64,000 nucleotides of DNA from assembly GCF_026262505.1 (NCBI RefSeq), contig NC_067207.1, forward strand, positions 30,348,082 to 30,412,081, written 5' to 3'. The stretch's first letter is position 1. Each line of letters opens with the position of its first letter. The notes under the pieces are model-generated. The model worked only from the letters and a program-made list of their open reading frames with translations, was not told where the DNA came from and searched no databases. A program made the translations under genes and the position numbers. The stretch comes from Trichomonas vaginalis G3 (taxonomy: Eukaryota; Parabasalia; Trichomonadida; Trichomonadidae). Of this stretch, positions 37,022 through 50,196 are shown piece by piece.

Positions 37022-40000
37022 ATGACTATTGCTGCATATGCGTATGAAACAAATGAAGCAAGAAGAGCACATGAACTAGTAAACGAAAACTCAACTTTAA
37101 CCATTGAAGGCAATGATTTAGTCATTGACGATGGAAAAACTAAAAAAGTCATTGATTTCGATACTTTTAACACTTATGACCCATTCATTACAACAAGCAA
37201 GGTTCCTATCATAAATGATGGAACGGTGCAATATATAAATTCTACAGTAGATGCCTCATTAGTGAAAGTACTGAATGTTCTCATTGAATTGTTAAAGAGC
37301 TTTCGATTTGACGACAACATTAAATGCCTTAAAGAATTTAGTCATGAATGAGAAACAAATTCTTGGCGTTGCTGGTAGCAGTAATGATGTACACCTTATG
37401 ACATTAGAATATTATAACGAACATAAAGATGAACTGAAAGGAGAGGGGTGACACCGGACCTCAAGGACCACAAGGAATACAAGGAATACAAGGAATACAA
37501 GGACCTCAAGGCGAAAACGGTTTGGATGGAAAGGATGGAAGGATGGAAAAACTGCTAAATCATGGATATGGGACCTTATAAATACTGGTTTAAACAGCTG
37601 CTTCATATGGAGTTCTTCAATACCAAATCGGAAAGATATGGGCAGTACTTGGTGAAGAAGTTTTAAATGACGTTAAAAATGCTTTGAACTTCATTTCAAA
37701 TGGTTCGGATACTATTAAAACTTTATCTGGTTGGATGCAAGAAACAAGGAGTCAAATAGATACTGTAAGACGTATAGCAAACAATGCACGTACGGGATTG
37801 GATACTTTACGACAAGCACAAAATACACTAAAGGAAGCAAATGATATTCTTGGCTCAGTATCAGACATGCATGAAGATTGGCTTAAAGGTATTGACAAAT
37901 CTTTAAAAAATCACAGTCAGTCTATTGCTGACTACAAGAAAAGTATAGATTTTTTACATAGTGCTATGGACGTACATGATGGAAGCATAAGGAACTTACT
38001 TAATGCTAACAATAACTTACCAGGAACTATTAAAGCATTTATAAAGTCCTTTGTAAAACCCGGTGCTCTAACATTTAGGTCTTTGAGAGCAAGAGCATTG
38101 AAGTCAAGAGATGCAGAAACTACAGAAGGAACTGAAACAACAGAAACTCCAGAAGAACCACCAAAACCAACAGCTAATGAAATATTGTTCGAATATTTTC
38201 CAAGGTACTCTGTTCTCATTGCATACATTCAAGAAATACTTAAGAAAGCAGACTTGACTTTAGGAGATGATGAAAGTTCTGTATATCTTTCGTTCCAGTT
38301 TCAAATAGCAGAACTTTTGAGACAGATATGCTTAATGTATGACAACATCTCTGATTTCACAAGATATGATGACGACATGACCCCGAACGGTGAAGAAGAA
38401 GTTTTACAAACATCCATTAAGACAGGAAAGGTTTTAACTCAAAGTCTCATTATTGACACCAAAGATGGCGAAGTGGACGTTCTTCAAGAGCTGAAGAAAA
38501 ATACTTCTTCGGGAGGTGGTGGTAGGCATGAACTTGAAATAAATGAGATAGAAGAGAAATTAGCCGAAAAGCAGATAAAGAACATAAACACAATATCTCC
38601 GATATAAATGAACTTCAAGCTACATTAAATAGTAAAGCGGACAAAAATGAACTTGACGCAATGAACAAAGTTTTGAAATCTCATAAACACAATATCTCCG
38701 ATATAAATGAACTTCAAGCTACATTAAATAGTAAAGCGGACAAGAACCATGTTCATTATATAACTTCAGACGAACAGATTATAACGGACTACATGGATAT
38801 TTAACACGAAGTGATGAAGCGAAGACAAAAAATGTTAATGAAAGAAGATATAAATACATTCGTGCTAAAGGTTATGACATAAGCTGTACTGTACAGTATG
38901 ATGTAGCTAAAGCACCAGAAGCATTTGGTTATACCGGTGAAATTTATGCCTCTACTTTCAATGTTAACGGTGTATTAGTTGAACCAAGATTTACTTTGAG
39001 AGTTAAGGCAAAAATAACGTTTGAAGATGCTATTAAAAGTAAAGCTGACAAAGTTGAACTCGAAGCAATGAACAAAGTTTTGAAATCTCATAAACACAAC
39101 ATCTCCGATATAAATGAACTTCAAGCTACATTAGACAGTAAAGCTGACAAGAACCATACACATAAATCCTTCACTACTGTTAGAGCAGACGACATAATAT
39201 TGAACTTTGACCTTGGTTCAAGTGCACCATTAGAAAATCCAAGTACAAGCGTAAAAGATACTCTTAACAGTTTAGATAAGAGTTGCAGGAACATTGAAAG
39301 TCATGCCAGAAACTTTGAAGCATATGAACTACCAACAATGTTAGATAAGAAAGCAGATAAACTTATGTGGATGCAGAACTAACAAAGAAATTTTCGAAAC
39401 CAGATACAATGACATTTACAACAGAAATTATAAATGGTGAACCAGCAACTCCATTTGAATTTGTTAGAGGTCTTCAACCAGATACTTTTGAATTTTTCTT
39501 GGATAATTCTATTGAACTAACATTACATTATAAAAGTGGAACAAATGCAACATTTCATCCGGGAGATACATTCCAAATGGTATTTAATGACATAAGTTCT
39601 TTAGAATATGTTTTATAGAGTTATGAGCATATATGATTTAATATATCCTATAGGAGCTGTTTATACGTCTATGAATCCAATAAATCCAAACACTTTATTT
39701 GGTGGTAGATGGTATGAAATAGTTGACAGTTTTCCATTCTACACTAATACGCAGTCAATGAAGATGGGAGGTTCAAAGAAAATAGGTATTGAAAACCTTC
39801 CTTCACATATGCATAGGTTCAGTGGAAGAACATCTGTGGAAGGAAACCATTCACATTCAATAACAAAAAGAGGTTATATAAATCTTGCAGCGGGTTCGAA
39901 TAGACAGGGAATGAACAGATATGATATCTCAGATGACCCCAAAGATGTTAGCACAGGTATTTTCTGTGGAACTGCAGGAAATCATACACATGTTGTAGCT

Positions 40001-40081
40001 GGTATTACAGACCCAGCAGGTAATGGAAAAGATTATATGCCTCCTTATATAACAATGCACGCTTGGATACGAGTTGGTTAA
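37022..40081 (+). pseudogene. Collagen-like, tail-collar fibre gene, Mav2 copy (fossil)
   Basis: Same order as the Mav1 fibre: N-terminal domain, collagen-like triplets near 37450-37550, coiled coil, KHNISDINELQATL units, one copy of the 70-residue unit (two in Mav1), collar domain at the end (FSGRTSVEGNHSHSITKRGY). The C-terminal domain is the same in both elements, so the difference lies in shaft length. Broken, several breaks. Confidence 0.82.
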
Positions 40082-40100
40082 AATCTTTAACTTTACATAA

Positions 40101-41183
40101 ATGAGCTTGAAAGAAGTATTCGAACAACATCCATGGAGGTCATTTAAGAAGTTCAATGAAGCTGCAAAGAGTTGGGGATTTACTAACAGAGCTGAAGTGA
40201 AAAGGTTCTTTGACAAAATGTTGTACATCAAACAAAAATAAACCCTTACGACTACTTTTTACCAATTTACTCCAACACTCCTGACGCATACCAATTTGAC
40301 ACTCTCATTCAAAGCAGAAAAGGAGGACATAAACCATTCCTCATCTTCATAAATGTTAACACTCGTAAAGCATATGCATATCCAATGAAAAATAAAGGAA
40401 CTCGTGAAGTGTTAAGAGTTTTACAAAAGTTTGTAGCAGAACATAACCCAAGTACTTTAACATCAGACCAAGACAGTGCATACCTCAGCAATGAAATCAC
40501 AGAATTTCTCATTAAGCATAACATAACTCACTACACTACTGAAGACCATAACCATAACATACTCGGCATCATAAACCGCTTCATAAGGACTCTCAGAGAT
40601 TTAAACCAAGAGCGAGACTTTACCGAAGAAACAATGAAACATTTTCTCGAAGTATAATTCCTCAACACATTCTACAACAGGACATACACCAAATTCAATG
40701 ACACAACAACAAGAAGAAAAGTATATACAAAAGAAACGAAGCCAAACACAAAATATCAGAAATTCAACACAATTTACCCTCATTCCTGGTACAAAAGTTC
40801 GTGTAGTTCTTGACGACAAACCGTTGACAAAGAAACGTTTAAGGTTAAGTCGAAATTATTATATTGTAGACTCTACGCAAGGTAATGGATATCTTATAAA
40901 AGCTGCCGACGACTCTATTGCGTTTTATCCTCGACATAAATTAGTCGAAAGTAGTAATGGCAAACTTGCTGAAACCATTGACGAAGCAAAGCGAGGAGTG
41001 GTTATTGAAATACTTGGCTATAACACAAACGATGACACTTATAAAGTAAGATATGAAGGAGGCGTTGAAGATGTTATACCATCTAAGAACTTGAGAGAGT
41101 CGAAGCCAACACATCTGGGACCATTAGAGCGGGAGTACTGGAAAGACAAAAATATGCCAGAAAGAATAAGAAAATTCTTCTAA
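40101..41183 (+). pseudogene. Maverick integrase, Mav2 copy (fossil)
   Basis: Counterpart of 15841-16925 with the same core (TSDQDSAYLSNEI) and chromodomain-like tail (TYKVRYEGGVEDVIPSKNL). Broken, a few breaks. Its 3' end is followed by a palindromic module and then by the 70-residue gene, a neighbourhood not found in Mav1. Confidence 0.85.
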
Positions 41184-41217
41184 ACTTTTTCATTAGATGT
41201 AAATCAGACAAAAATAT

Positions 41218-41272
41218 AATTTAGGTGAAGAGGTTAGATTCTGTTTTTTCACCTCTTTTTTTCACCCGTTGA
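41218..41272. repeat. GGTGAGATCTCACC module 7 (block joint, worn)
   Basis: TTTAGGTGAAGAGGTTAGATTC, then TTTTTTCACC repeats. On its left the DNA matches the integrase side of module 4 in Mav1, on its right the 70-residue gene side of module 1. This is one joint of the inverted block in Mav2. Confidence 0.8.
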
Positions 41273-41282
41273 ATTCATTACT

Positions 41283-41493
41283 TTATAACTCTCTTCCTTT
41301 CTCCAACTCTTCTAACTTCTTCTTAAGTTCAGCAATGTTGTCCTCATGAAGTTTAATCTTTCTCAATTTTTCTTTATCTAATGGTTGCTTTATCTTTCTA
41401 AACTGAACTCTACCATCCTTCATAGTATGAATGTAAAAACCTTCTGGAAATAGTTCCTGATTTAATGTATTCTACCAAAAACTTTTGTTTCAT
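41283..41493 (-). pseudogene. Small coiled-coil gene, Mav2 copy (fossil)
   Basis: Counterpart of 3968-4180; broken. In Mav1 it borders the TIR, here it borders the integrase gene. Confidence 0.6.
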
Positions 41494-41564
41494 TGCTTCA
41501 GTGACTTTAGTCGTCATTCAATCAAATAAAAATTTTAATATTAAATAAAAATAACGTTATTTTT

Positions 41565-42024
41565 TCAGTAAGGAAACGCAGGAGTTTTACGATTTATTTG
41601 AGGCGTGGGTTCTGGTTTAAATGTTGGAGTCGGTTTAGGAGTTGACTTTTGAACAGGAGTTTGTACTTCACATAGGTTCAGGAGTTTATTGAAGGTTTTG
41701 CTTGTGAAGGCGTTGGTTTTGGCGAAATGTGTTGGAGTTTGTTTAACTTTCAGCTACTTCAGTATTATTTATAAGCATTTGCTTTATTTCTTTTCAAACA
41801 TCATAACTGCTCCTGCTGTAGCTAGCAAACCTAGTGGGAGACCATATCTTATATAAGGACTTGACCAAATGCTATTTTTGACAGGAGCTGGTGGAACACC
41901 TAACCTTGGTGAAACTGCTCTTTGCCATTGTGCAGCTCGTAAGAAATATTCAATGGTGCCCTAATGTTTGGTAAAGTTTGTTTCATAGATGGTGAAGGTT
42001 CGCGAGAGCTTGATGAAGAACTCA
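41565..42024 (-). pseudogene. Proline-rich membrane gene, Mav2 copy (fossil)
   Basis: Counterpart of 4252-4722, with the membrane segment region and Pro/Thr-rich tail recognisable. Broken, several breaks. Confidence 0.65.
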
Positions 42025-42054
42025 TTTTAAGCTTTAAAAATAAACGTTCATCCT

Positions 42055-43625
42055 TTATTCCTCACTGTCGTCCGTGGCTAAGTTATAGTCATCTAATCTT
42101 ATTATGGGATGCCATTAGCACGCACCTGAATGGCAAAGCAACAATCCTCATAAATCCAATAAGTGGCTTTGGTACGTTTTCAGTTGCTAGTTCAATAGGT
42201 CCTTTAACAGACAATTTGTATGTTATTGGAGCAGTAGATGTTTGACCTTGTTGGAAGCAAAAGTCCACTTCTGTTGGAAAAACATAAGAAATGTGTGTTG
42301 TCATAGCTATCCCATTTATGTTCCACACTACCATCATCCACCAATGACCTCATAACATCTTCATTAAATCCTATCATATCATTGTTTGTATTGCAAGCGT
42401 TCGCAACCATTTCATAAAATACAGGTCCATATGATTTTTCAGGTTCTGCAGGCATATTTCCATAAGCTCCCATGGAAAGCTGAAGATATTTAAACTTAGG
42501 GTTCTCAAAATTAACATAATAGTTGTCTTTCTTTCTAAATAGTGCCCAAATACTTTTAACATTAATAGGCGTATAAGCTGCTGTAAATGTTGCACTTGAA
42601 CTATCTGTATTCTTTGAGAATGAACCGTCCATAGGAATCCAATCCATAACTTTAACAGGAAAACATAAAGCCTCGTTTGTATAATGTTCTACAAGTTCTG
42701 TATAAATGTTAGGGTCTAAAGAGAATGACTTTGGATGAATGAAACATTCATTAAAATCCATCTTTGTTCGAAATAGTTGCTGGGTTACAGTTGTAATAGT
42801 AACTGTTCCACTAGCTTCTACTGCCTTCGTTATCATAGTGAATGGTTCATTCCATGGAACAAATTTATTTGTCGGTGGATTTGAATCTGAAGCAAATGCA
42901 ACTTTAAGAGTTGGATTGAAAGCAATGATATCATTTACAGATATAGATGTGCATTGTAAGGCGTCGCTACTGAACTTTACTTTAAGCTGAATGTTTCCTG
43001 CAAAAGCTGGAATAAATCTTATAGCTTCTAATGGTAAAAACTTTCTAACAGGAATTCTTAAACGAAGCTTAAAATCAAATGATTTTCCTGCTGTAATTGG
43101 ACCACTAACAATTTGTCCTGTTCTGCATGTTCCCGAATGACTCCATACATCTTCATGTCGAGTCTTTGAGAAAACATCTACTTTCTTTATTTGTTCGGTA
43201 GTTTGTGAGTTTGAAGTTATATATGCTTCTTCTCTTGCGTTGTCTTGAGAATATACGATACGACCATTTGCAAGGATTTGATATCCAGCAACTGCATAGA
43301 AAGCGTCATCGAAACCAATCCAAATCCTGGTGGGTTTGTTTTATTGGAACCTGAACCAATTTTCTTTATCTACAATAAATTGACCTTCCCATTTTATACG
43401 TAATGAATGTATTGTAAAGGTCCAACATATTTTCACCAGGAGGTGAGAGATTGAATGTTACCCATGTGTTATCTTTAGCAGTTCCAGTTGTGATGGAATC
43501 TTTGCGTCAGAATATTTTCTATTAGTGTCACCAATTTGAACTGCATTGTCTATGATATCGAAATATGAGCGAATCTGATGAATATGCTCTGCTGGAGTAA
43601 ATTCGTTTAGCTGTTCGTTCTGCAT
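42055..43625 (-). pseudogene. Major capsid gene, Mav2 copy (fossil)
   Basis: Counterpart of 4753-6327. A 210-residue stretch is open and the readable protein is practically that of Mav1 (NPKFKYLQLSMGAYGNMPAE). Broken, a few breaks. Confidence 0.78.
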
Positions 43626-43666
43626 GTATTTACTTCAGATAAAAATATCTATTTACTTCATTATTC

Positions 43667-44086
43667 TCACTCTTCTTCTTGGCATTCGTGGTGGAAGTTG
43701 TTTCTGACATTTTCAATGAACTGTACATTCTCTTTTGTCTCAACTTCTTTCACTGGTGGGTCAGGGTTCTTTGACTCGGTTTGTTTTTCAATGAAATTCA
43801 CGAACTTTGCAATAAGCTCTTGGTTCGTTATTGAAAGTACATCTGGCTTCTTTTCTTCTGGTTCTATTGGTGGCTCAGTTTGAACAGAAGGTTTTATATG
43901 GACTTCATGGACTTCACCCTTGCCATGCACCTTAATGTTGTCGCTCTCTGCATTCGCTAATGGTACCTTTCTTTTTCTTACGTATATTTTACCATCTTTA
44001 CTCTGACTTACGTAATAGAAAGGATGTTGTATTCCTCTTGCGTCATTTAATATAATAGACTCTCGCTCTGATTTTGACAAGCTCAT
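43667..44086 (-). CDS. 139-residue protein, Mav2 (whole copy)
   Basis: Whole version of the gene that is broken in Mav1. Starts SLSKSERESIILNDARGIQH, has the small conserved piece FYYVSQSKDGKIYVRKRKVP, an acidic and proline-rich linker (TEPPIEPEEKKPDV), a helix (NQELIAKFVNFIEKQ) and a His/Glu-rich end. It is on the capsid strand just upstream of that gene. Function unknown; linker style fits a scaffold or minor virion protein. Confidence 0.65.
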   Translation of the reverse strand: MSLSKSERESIILNDARGIQHPFYYVSQSKDGKIYVRKRKVPLANAESDNIKVHGKGEVHEVHIKPSVQTEPPIEPEEKKPDVLSITNQELIAKFVNFIEKQTESKNPDPPVKEVETKENVQFIENVRNNFHHECQEEE

Positions 44087-44131
44087 TTTACATCGGTTAA
44101 AGTTTTAATTTTGTTTTTTATCTGCAATCAA

Positions 44132-44401
44132 ATGACTCAGACAAGCCCTACGGACAAGACCCAAGGTGTCATAGATGTTGAAGCATTGAAGAAAGAAATT
44201 CGTGAGCAAATTTTATCCGAACTGAAGGAACAAAAACAAGAACAAAAGCCAGAGAGACCAAAGAGAAAACTTAGTGAAAAACAACTTGCTGCATTAGCTG
44301 CTGGAAGACAAAGAACCCACGTTTGCTGGCAAAGAAAGCTAGAGAAGAAGCTGAAGCAAAAAAGAGTAAATGGTTTATTTTTATCCGAATTAAATGTATA
44401 G
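44132..44401 (+). CDS. Small highly charged protein, Mav2
   Basis: Counterpart of 6832-7176 with a shorter lysine-rich end and another C-terminus. Overlaps the next gene start by a few bases. Confidence 0.5.
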   Translation: MTQTSPTDKTQGVIDVEALKKEIREQILSELKEQKQEQKPERPKRKLSEKQLAALAAGRQRTHVCWQRKLEKKLKQKRVNGLFLSELNV

Positions 44402-45249
44402 ACAAATACCTTTATCTGTTGCGTTCAGTAGTGAAAACCCTGACGTCAAAATAAAGGGGAACAGAGTAACGTTTAAGTTTCCAACAGACTGGATTGTGAA
44501 CATAAATGAAGAGAAGTACATTGGCATAACATCTATGTATATAACACGTGCTTTCAGAAAGGTTGACTTTATACTTCAAGTCGAGATAGAAAATGACGAA
44601 CAGTCTTTAAGCGCCCAAAACATTCACATATACAAATACTTTAAAGACGATACAACATTGTTGCAATGTATGATTTCATTTAATGAGATGTTCGAGAAAA
44701 AGTTCAACATTGAAGTACAAACTTTACAGCCTTTACGTGAGTTTCTTGCACAACTGAAAGAAGAAGGTAGTCAGCCACAACTTATAGACTTTCATTATGA
44801 ATTTAATGAAAATGAAGATGGAACTCATGACTGTCAATTCATTGTATTCTCACCATTCAATGAAGTAGCTAAAGAGAAAAAAAATCCATTACGTATAAGA
44901 TTCAAATCTCTGAACCAAGTGATGATTTCAAGAATGTTTTCAATTATGATGCAATGCTTCCGAGGAAAAATGAATTTTCAAAGATTGTAACACCGGCATT
45001 TGGGATAGAAAGCAAGCTATATTATATTCAAACTTAAGTAAGGGAGTTGAAAATGAGTTCATTGGTCATACAAGAACTTCACCACTTCCTAACCCTAAAT
45101 ACTATAAATTAACTGGCTTCAATCGTGAGTTTTGGATAGACATGTTCTCCACTCATGACCATAACTGCCCAGTGTTCTTACCTCCAGACCATAAGGACTG
45201 TCTCTACATTGAAGCACAACTCTTAAACTCTACCATCGCAGTATTGTAA
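44394..45249 (+). pseudogene. Structural-type gene, Mav2 copy (fossil)
   Basis: Counterpart of 7116-7969. A 198-residue stretch is open, including QFIVFSPFNEVAKEKKNPLR. Broken, about one break. Confidence 0.6.
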
Positions 45250-45265
45250 AATCTACACTAGCTTT

Positions 45266-45383
45266 ATTTTTATCACGAATGACCTCATTGCTGACAAAAA
45301 TAAATGACCTCATTCATGACCTCATTCATGACCTCATTCATGACCTCATTCATGACCTCATTGCTGACAAAAATAAATGACCT
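45266..45383. repeat. GACCTCATTCAT tandem repeats
   Basis: Five units of GACCTCATTCAT flanked by GCTGACAAAAATAAATGACC on both sides. In Mav1 the HNH gene stands here. Confidence 0.9.
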
Positions 45384-48300
45384 CAGAACTTCAACTTACG
45401 AATAAAGCTTGTTTTAGTCGTTATTGAAAAGTTGAACTTTTCAGCAAAGCAAGGTTGACATGACTTACATAAGTCGAATGCAATCTCTTGACCATCATGA
45501 AGTGCTTTGTAAAGTTTCATTAAACTGAACTCAGAGTCTTTGTCATATGTTCCAACAGGTATGTGAATGTTCTTATCTTCATTGTAATAGCATTGTATAG
45601 CTTCAGGAAACATTTCATTAGCGGTTAAAGCAATAACATCTTGCTTCACGCCTTTCATTCTGCAGTGAAATGCAACTTCATTTAAATCGTTAGTGAGTAA
45701 GTCTATGTAGGTCTTCTTTCCACAGAAAATACTTTTATAAGCTAAACTTTGTTTTTCCAGGTGTTATTTCTGCAAAGTCGCTATGAAATTGACCAAGGTT
45801 CTTTCCTATAAGTTCGCGACCATATCTCTTCTTAAACTCTGCTGCAAGCTTTGGGATGTCTTCATTATATAAGTGCATACTGTCGGTATCCTGGTAAAAG
45901 ATTTGAAGTCCATGTCCTCTGCAGTACAGAATACTTCATTCATAATACGTTTTGACATAGACAGAATATTAACACCAAGTGGACAGAAGTTAAAGTGTCT
46001 GCAAATGCTTTTCGTTAGCTTGAAAATAGTTTTATCTGAACCATCCAAACCTTCGAACTTCACTATATGGTTGTAATTTCTTATAGCATATCTTATTGCA
46101 TCTTTGTCATTTACTATGGTTATTTTTGACTCAATAGGAGATAGAATAGTTTTGCCATAAATGCTGTTCAGAATGAGTTTTATAATTTTTGTAAGGGGTT
46201 TTTCTTTTTATACTTTAACTTAACTCAAACAACTTCTTTACTTCATCTCTTATTCTCATATCTCTGTTTCCATCGTAATAGTATCCTTGCAACACTTCAC
46301 ATTTGACACCTTGATATTTTATGAGGTCTTGTAATGTTTATATGGTCAACATACATGAGACAGCAAGTGTTTGAACTTCTTGGAACGTTAAGTTCTGGAT
46401 TTAGTTCAGGGTCGCAAACTATTAAATGAAAGTGTCTGGGTATACCAATCTCTGTTATCTTAATGAGAACAAAGAAGCCAGACATAAACTTTTCACCAAT
46501 GGGTTCCTTTTGGTCATCATCGAATAAATGTCTCATGAGATACTCTGTGCTTAACATCTCATCCTTCAATACTTTTGGAATACCTTCTAAAGTATAAAGT
46601 CTTGCTATAGCTGAAGGATATAATGAAACAGTGTCGAAGTCAGCAATGAGTTTCTTTTTGCTCTTTTGTTTCATGTTATCTGACAACATACATCTTCCAC
46701 TTGAATGCATCTCGAAATAAATTCTCTTGGTTTATTTGAGAGGTCATAAAGATTTCCATTCGGGAAGTATACTCTGTTCTCAAACAATTTGTTAGCAATA
46801 GAACAAATACTAACGTAGTCATAAACGTTTAAATCAAACTCTTTCAATAAGTCATTGCGGAACTTTACAAAACCTTCTCTTAAAATTCTTACATCTTGTT
46901 TTGCAGTAAAACGTGCTATATTTTTCTAAGTCGAAGTGGTTTTCATCTATTCTGCAACCTTTGATGGAATCTATGTTCTTCATAAATGTATCTGCATCAT
47001 GGATAAACTTACATGCTTCAGAAATGACACCAGTTCTGTTGTCATTTGCTAACAAACACTGCTGTAGTAGTTATATGGAAATACTTCTTTCGGTCCTGTT
47101 TGTAAGTTAAACATAGCAGGAAATAGTTTAAGCTTCTTATTTATAACACTGTAAGAGTCTTTTATAATAATTGCCCGTCCTTTATATAAGCCAGTTATTT
47201 GCATTGTTCGTGAACCTTTAATGATGGGAGTTCCTTTCACTTCTGTCATGTGTCTTAAGATGAAGTTTATGTCATAACTGAGGTTATGGAAATATATTAA
47301 ACTCTTGTCAGGAAGTCTTTCCAAAAATTCTGTTGCCAGTTTTGACCCCAAATGCTTTCACTAACTGAACCATCTTCACTGTCATAACAGATGTTTAAAA
47401 GCTTTATGAAAGCCATCCGTACTACACTCAAAGTCAGCAAAGAAAACGTGCTCAGGTATGAATTTACATTTAGCTTTATTTACTTCTTTTGACTCTGCTT
47501 TCTTCTTCAGTTGTACACAATACTTTGGAGCATATGTCAAATCTTTAAATGGTGCAAGGTTCTGTTTATATAAGTCAGTAGTATATGTGAAAAGTTCTCC
47601 ATAAGAAATAGGTTCGAAATATTTGCACTCCCACAATGTTTTCATAACATCCATAACGGTGTTGTTCTATCATAACGAACTACATATTTATCTTCTCTCT
47701 TTGTATAAATCTTCATCTGTTTCTCAATGTTCATTCCACCACAAGCTTTGAGAATTTCTTTATAGTTTTCGAATGAAGTATGTTGTCATTGGTAATCTTT
47801 CATTTAGCATGTAGTGGTCTTCAACAAGAAGTAAGTCAATAGTTCTAACAGTTTCGCATTCTTTTGGTATATATCTCTTTATTTCATTATGTCTTGACTC
47901 ATTGAAATAACCAATGGTAACATTAAATGATATACCTGTTGCGTCAGAAATTTCTTGTACTTTACTTTGAGGAAAGTCTCTAACACGAATGACTTCTCTC
48001 ATGTGGTCAATAGTTTCTTCATTTACTCCAGCCTGAATGCAAGCATAAACGAAACAATTGTCCTCTGTCATAAGTGTTGCAGTTCTTTTGTTTCAGTTCA
48101 TTGAAGATTTGGTAGCGTTCAAGATTTATAGGTAATGTGCAAAGATACTTCCAGAACTGACCGCTTCTCTTCTTATAAAACTTCTTTTCACCATTATCTT
48201 TCCAAAAGCTTTCTATAAGTGCTGGGTTTCCTGTTTGCTTAAGAGCTTCCAAAATGGCTTTCTGGTCATTTGTCAGTGTGCTTTCATCTCTATATGGTCT

Positions 48301-48553
48301 CTTTTTTGGTTTGCCTTTCTTTACATCTGACATCGTTAAGCCTTCATATTCTGTTAAATCATACATCTTTATTTCGGTAAGATTCTTTATGTTTGTCAAG
48401 AAGAAGTCATAGTGCATTTCAACAATACCTGCGGCATTTGCTTCTATCTCTGATATAAAGTTCTCCTTCAAGAGCTGATGTAGTAATGTTCCAATATTAT
48501 TGAGGTTTAACGTAGAACATTCATACTTTCCACCAAGTTTTATAACATACCAT
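45383..48553 (-). pseudogene. Protein-primed family B DNA polymerase, Mav2 copy (fossil)
   Basis: Counterpart of 8715-11826. Exonuclease (ADFECSTDGFHKAF; HNLSYDINFILRH) and palm (DFDTVSLYPSAIARL) motifs are recognisable. The most worn gene of Mav2, about a dozen breaks. The upstream part near 48019-48471 reads GIVEMHYDFFLTNIKNLTEI and KKRPYRDESTLTNDQKAIL, showing the long N-terminal extension. Confidence 0.88.
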
Positions 48554-48574
48554 CCATCTCTGTTGTGAGTTTAT

Positions 48575-49300
48575 TTTAATTTTTCTCTAAGAGTCTCATG
48601 AAAACCTTACCCGAAATGTTTGTGTAAGTAGTCTCTGTTTGGTTCATCTAAAGCTTCGATGTTAAAGTCAATGAGTCTATTGCCTGACTTCACATTTCTT
48701 CTTCCTATTCTCTTCATCTTTCTTTAACCATCTCTCACCTTCTTTTGGTTTGTCGTCAATGGAACGAATGACATCGTTAGCTTTGCGAACTTGTTCTATA
48801 GCACTTTTAAACATCTCTCTTCTCTGTTGTTTCAGTGTGTCGTCTCTTCTTCTTGTTTCACCAACGTTCGCATTTGTTATGTCAAACATCTCTTGACGAA
48901 CATCATGCGAAAGAGCTTTACGAGTATGACCAACGTTCGCATTTGTTATGTCAAACATTTCTCTTCTTACTTCATGCGAAAGAGCTTTACGAGTATGACC
49001 AACGTTCGCATTTGTTATGTCAAACATCTCTCTTCTTACTTCATGAGGTACTGAACGTCTATGATATAAGTCAATAGCAACGTCATTTAAAGGAAATGCT
49101 ATTGCATGGACTTCGTCCTCGCCGCGTTGCGGCTTTATGAACTCATGAATTCTATCATAACTTATTGCACCATTATAGTCTTTAATGAAGTCAGCGAGTG
49201 CTTTTTTGTTTGTTGCGTAATGCTTTGCAACATCTATATTAGCTTCTGTAAGAAGTTGTTTTATTTCCGAGTGTTCTAACTTAGACAACTTCCGATACAT
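48575..49300 (-). pseudogene. Repeat-containing gene upstream of PolB, Mav2 copy (fossil)
   Basis: Counterpart of 11844-12500, but with three full 23-residue units (REMFDITNANVGHTRKALSH type) instead of two. Broken near its end. The embedded palindrome GCCGC-GTT-GCGGC is perfect here (49121-49133) and has one wobble position in Mav1. Confidence 0.7.
48860..49045. repeat. 69-bp tandem repeat in coding sequence
   Basis: Three units of 69 bp against two in Mav1 (around 12125-12245). The units differ at a few positions, and the middle one in Mav2 matches its left neighbour best, as expected for duplication by slippage or unequal exchange. Confidence 0.85.
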
Positions 49301-49391
49301 CTTTAGTAGGAAATAAAAAAAATATTTTTTGAAAAATTAGATTAGATTTTTTTTAAGTTATTTTTCAAAATAATTTAATATTTTTATTTTA

Positions 49392-49865
49392 ATGAAACAC
49401 ATGCAAGATTGCAAGTTCTTTTCATACAATGCTCTCGCTACTGCCATCAAGAATGAGTTCAATAATGCTTCAAATGTTAATATTATCTTTAACAAGAAGT
49501 TTGTGAAAGAATCTAAGTTTGGTCAGTATGTCAGACCATTAGCTATCGTCATTGACCGCAAACGTTATACTTCACAAGAGTTAGCAGTAGTTTTGAAACA
49601 AAAGAGTTTCTTCGTGAATGTCAAAGATACTCATTATACTGTCATAAAGAACTCTAACATTGACTTCTTCAGTATTGCTATGAATCTTTCCGAACAGAAA
49701 GAATATAAGAAGGGTGAAACAAATGTGAAATATTATCCTTCATCTCTGAAGACAATAACGAACAAAGATGTTATACAGAAATTCTTACCAAAGGTTGAAG
49801 AAGCTTCAATTGACATTGACGAAGGAAGTGAAATGGTTGAAGAAATTGACCCTGAAGCTATTTAA
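49392..49865 (+). CDS. 157-residue protein, Mav2
   Basis: Counterpart of 12590-13063 with only a handful of replacements (for example SIAMNLSEQ for SIALNLSEQ). Open. Behind its stop the two elements part: Mav1 has module 2 and the KilA-N cassette, Mav2 the primase-helicase cassette. Confidence 0.7.
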   Translation: MKHMQDCKFFSYNALATAIKNEFNNASNVNIIFNKKFVKESKFGQYVRPLAIVIDRKRYTSQELAVVLKQKSFFVNVKDTHYTVIKNSNIDFFSIAMNLSEQKEYKKGETNVKYYPSSLKTITNKDVIQKFLPKVEEASIDIDEGSEMVEEIDPEAI

Positions 49866-49885
49866 GCAAAAATATATTTTTGAAT

Positions 49886-50130
49886 AACTGAAGGTGTCAC
49901 CATGTCACCATGTCACCATGTCACCAGGTCATTTAACTTCTCTGAAAAAATGAGACAACATGACATTTAGACAACAAGCCCGGAAATAAATTTTATCATT
50001 AATGATTTCGTAAATGTTTTCATTAATGATTTCGTTAATGTTTTCAGTGTCACCATGTCACCATGTCACCAGGTCATTTAACTTCTTTTAAAAAGTGTGA
50101 CAACATGACATTTTGACAACACAGCAGGAT
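49886..50130. repeat. Left inverted array of the primase-helicase cassette
   Basis: Two long units, each with tandem GTCACCAT octamers, then CAGGTCATTTAACTTCT and a GACAACATGACATTT part. They are inverted copies of the four units at 52553-53018. Confidence 0.9.
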
Positions 50131-50168
50131 TAATGCAAAAATAAATTCAAATCATACTTTATAAAGCT

Positions 50169-50196
50169 AGACCTTCAGGTCTCGCCGCTTAGCGGC
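50169..50196. repeat. GC-rich palindromes at the end of the primase-helicase gene
   Basis: AGACCT-TC-AGGTCT and GCCGC-TTA-GCGGC side by side, covering the last codons and stop of the gene. Same build as the triloop palindromes elsewhere. Confidence 0.75.

Noticed and set aside
31809-40081. All breaks in the left half of Mav2 as true decay
   Set aside because: Many are single-base and lie in short runs near an assembly gap, so sequencing error cannot be excluded; I therefore give only an approximate number.
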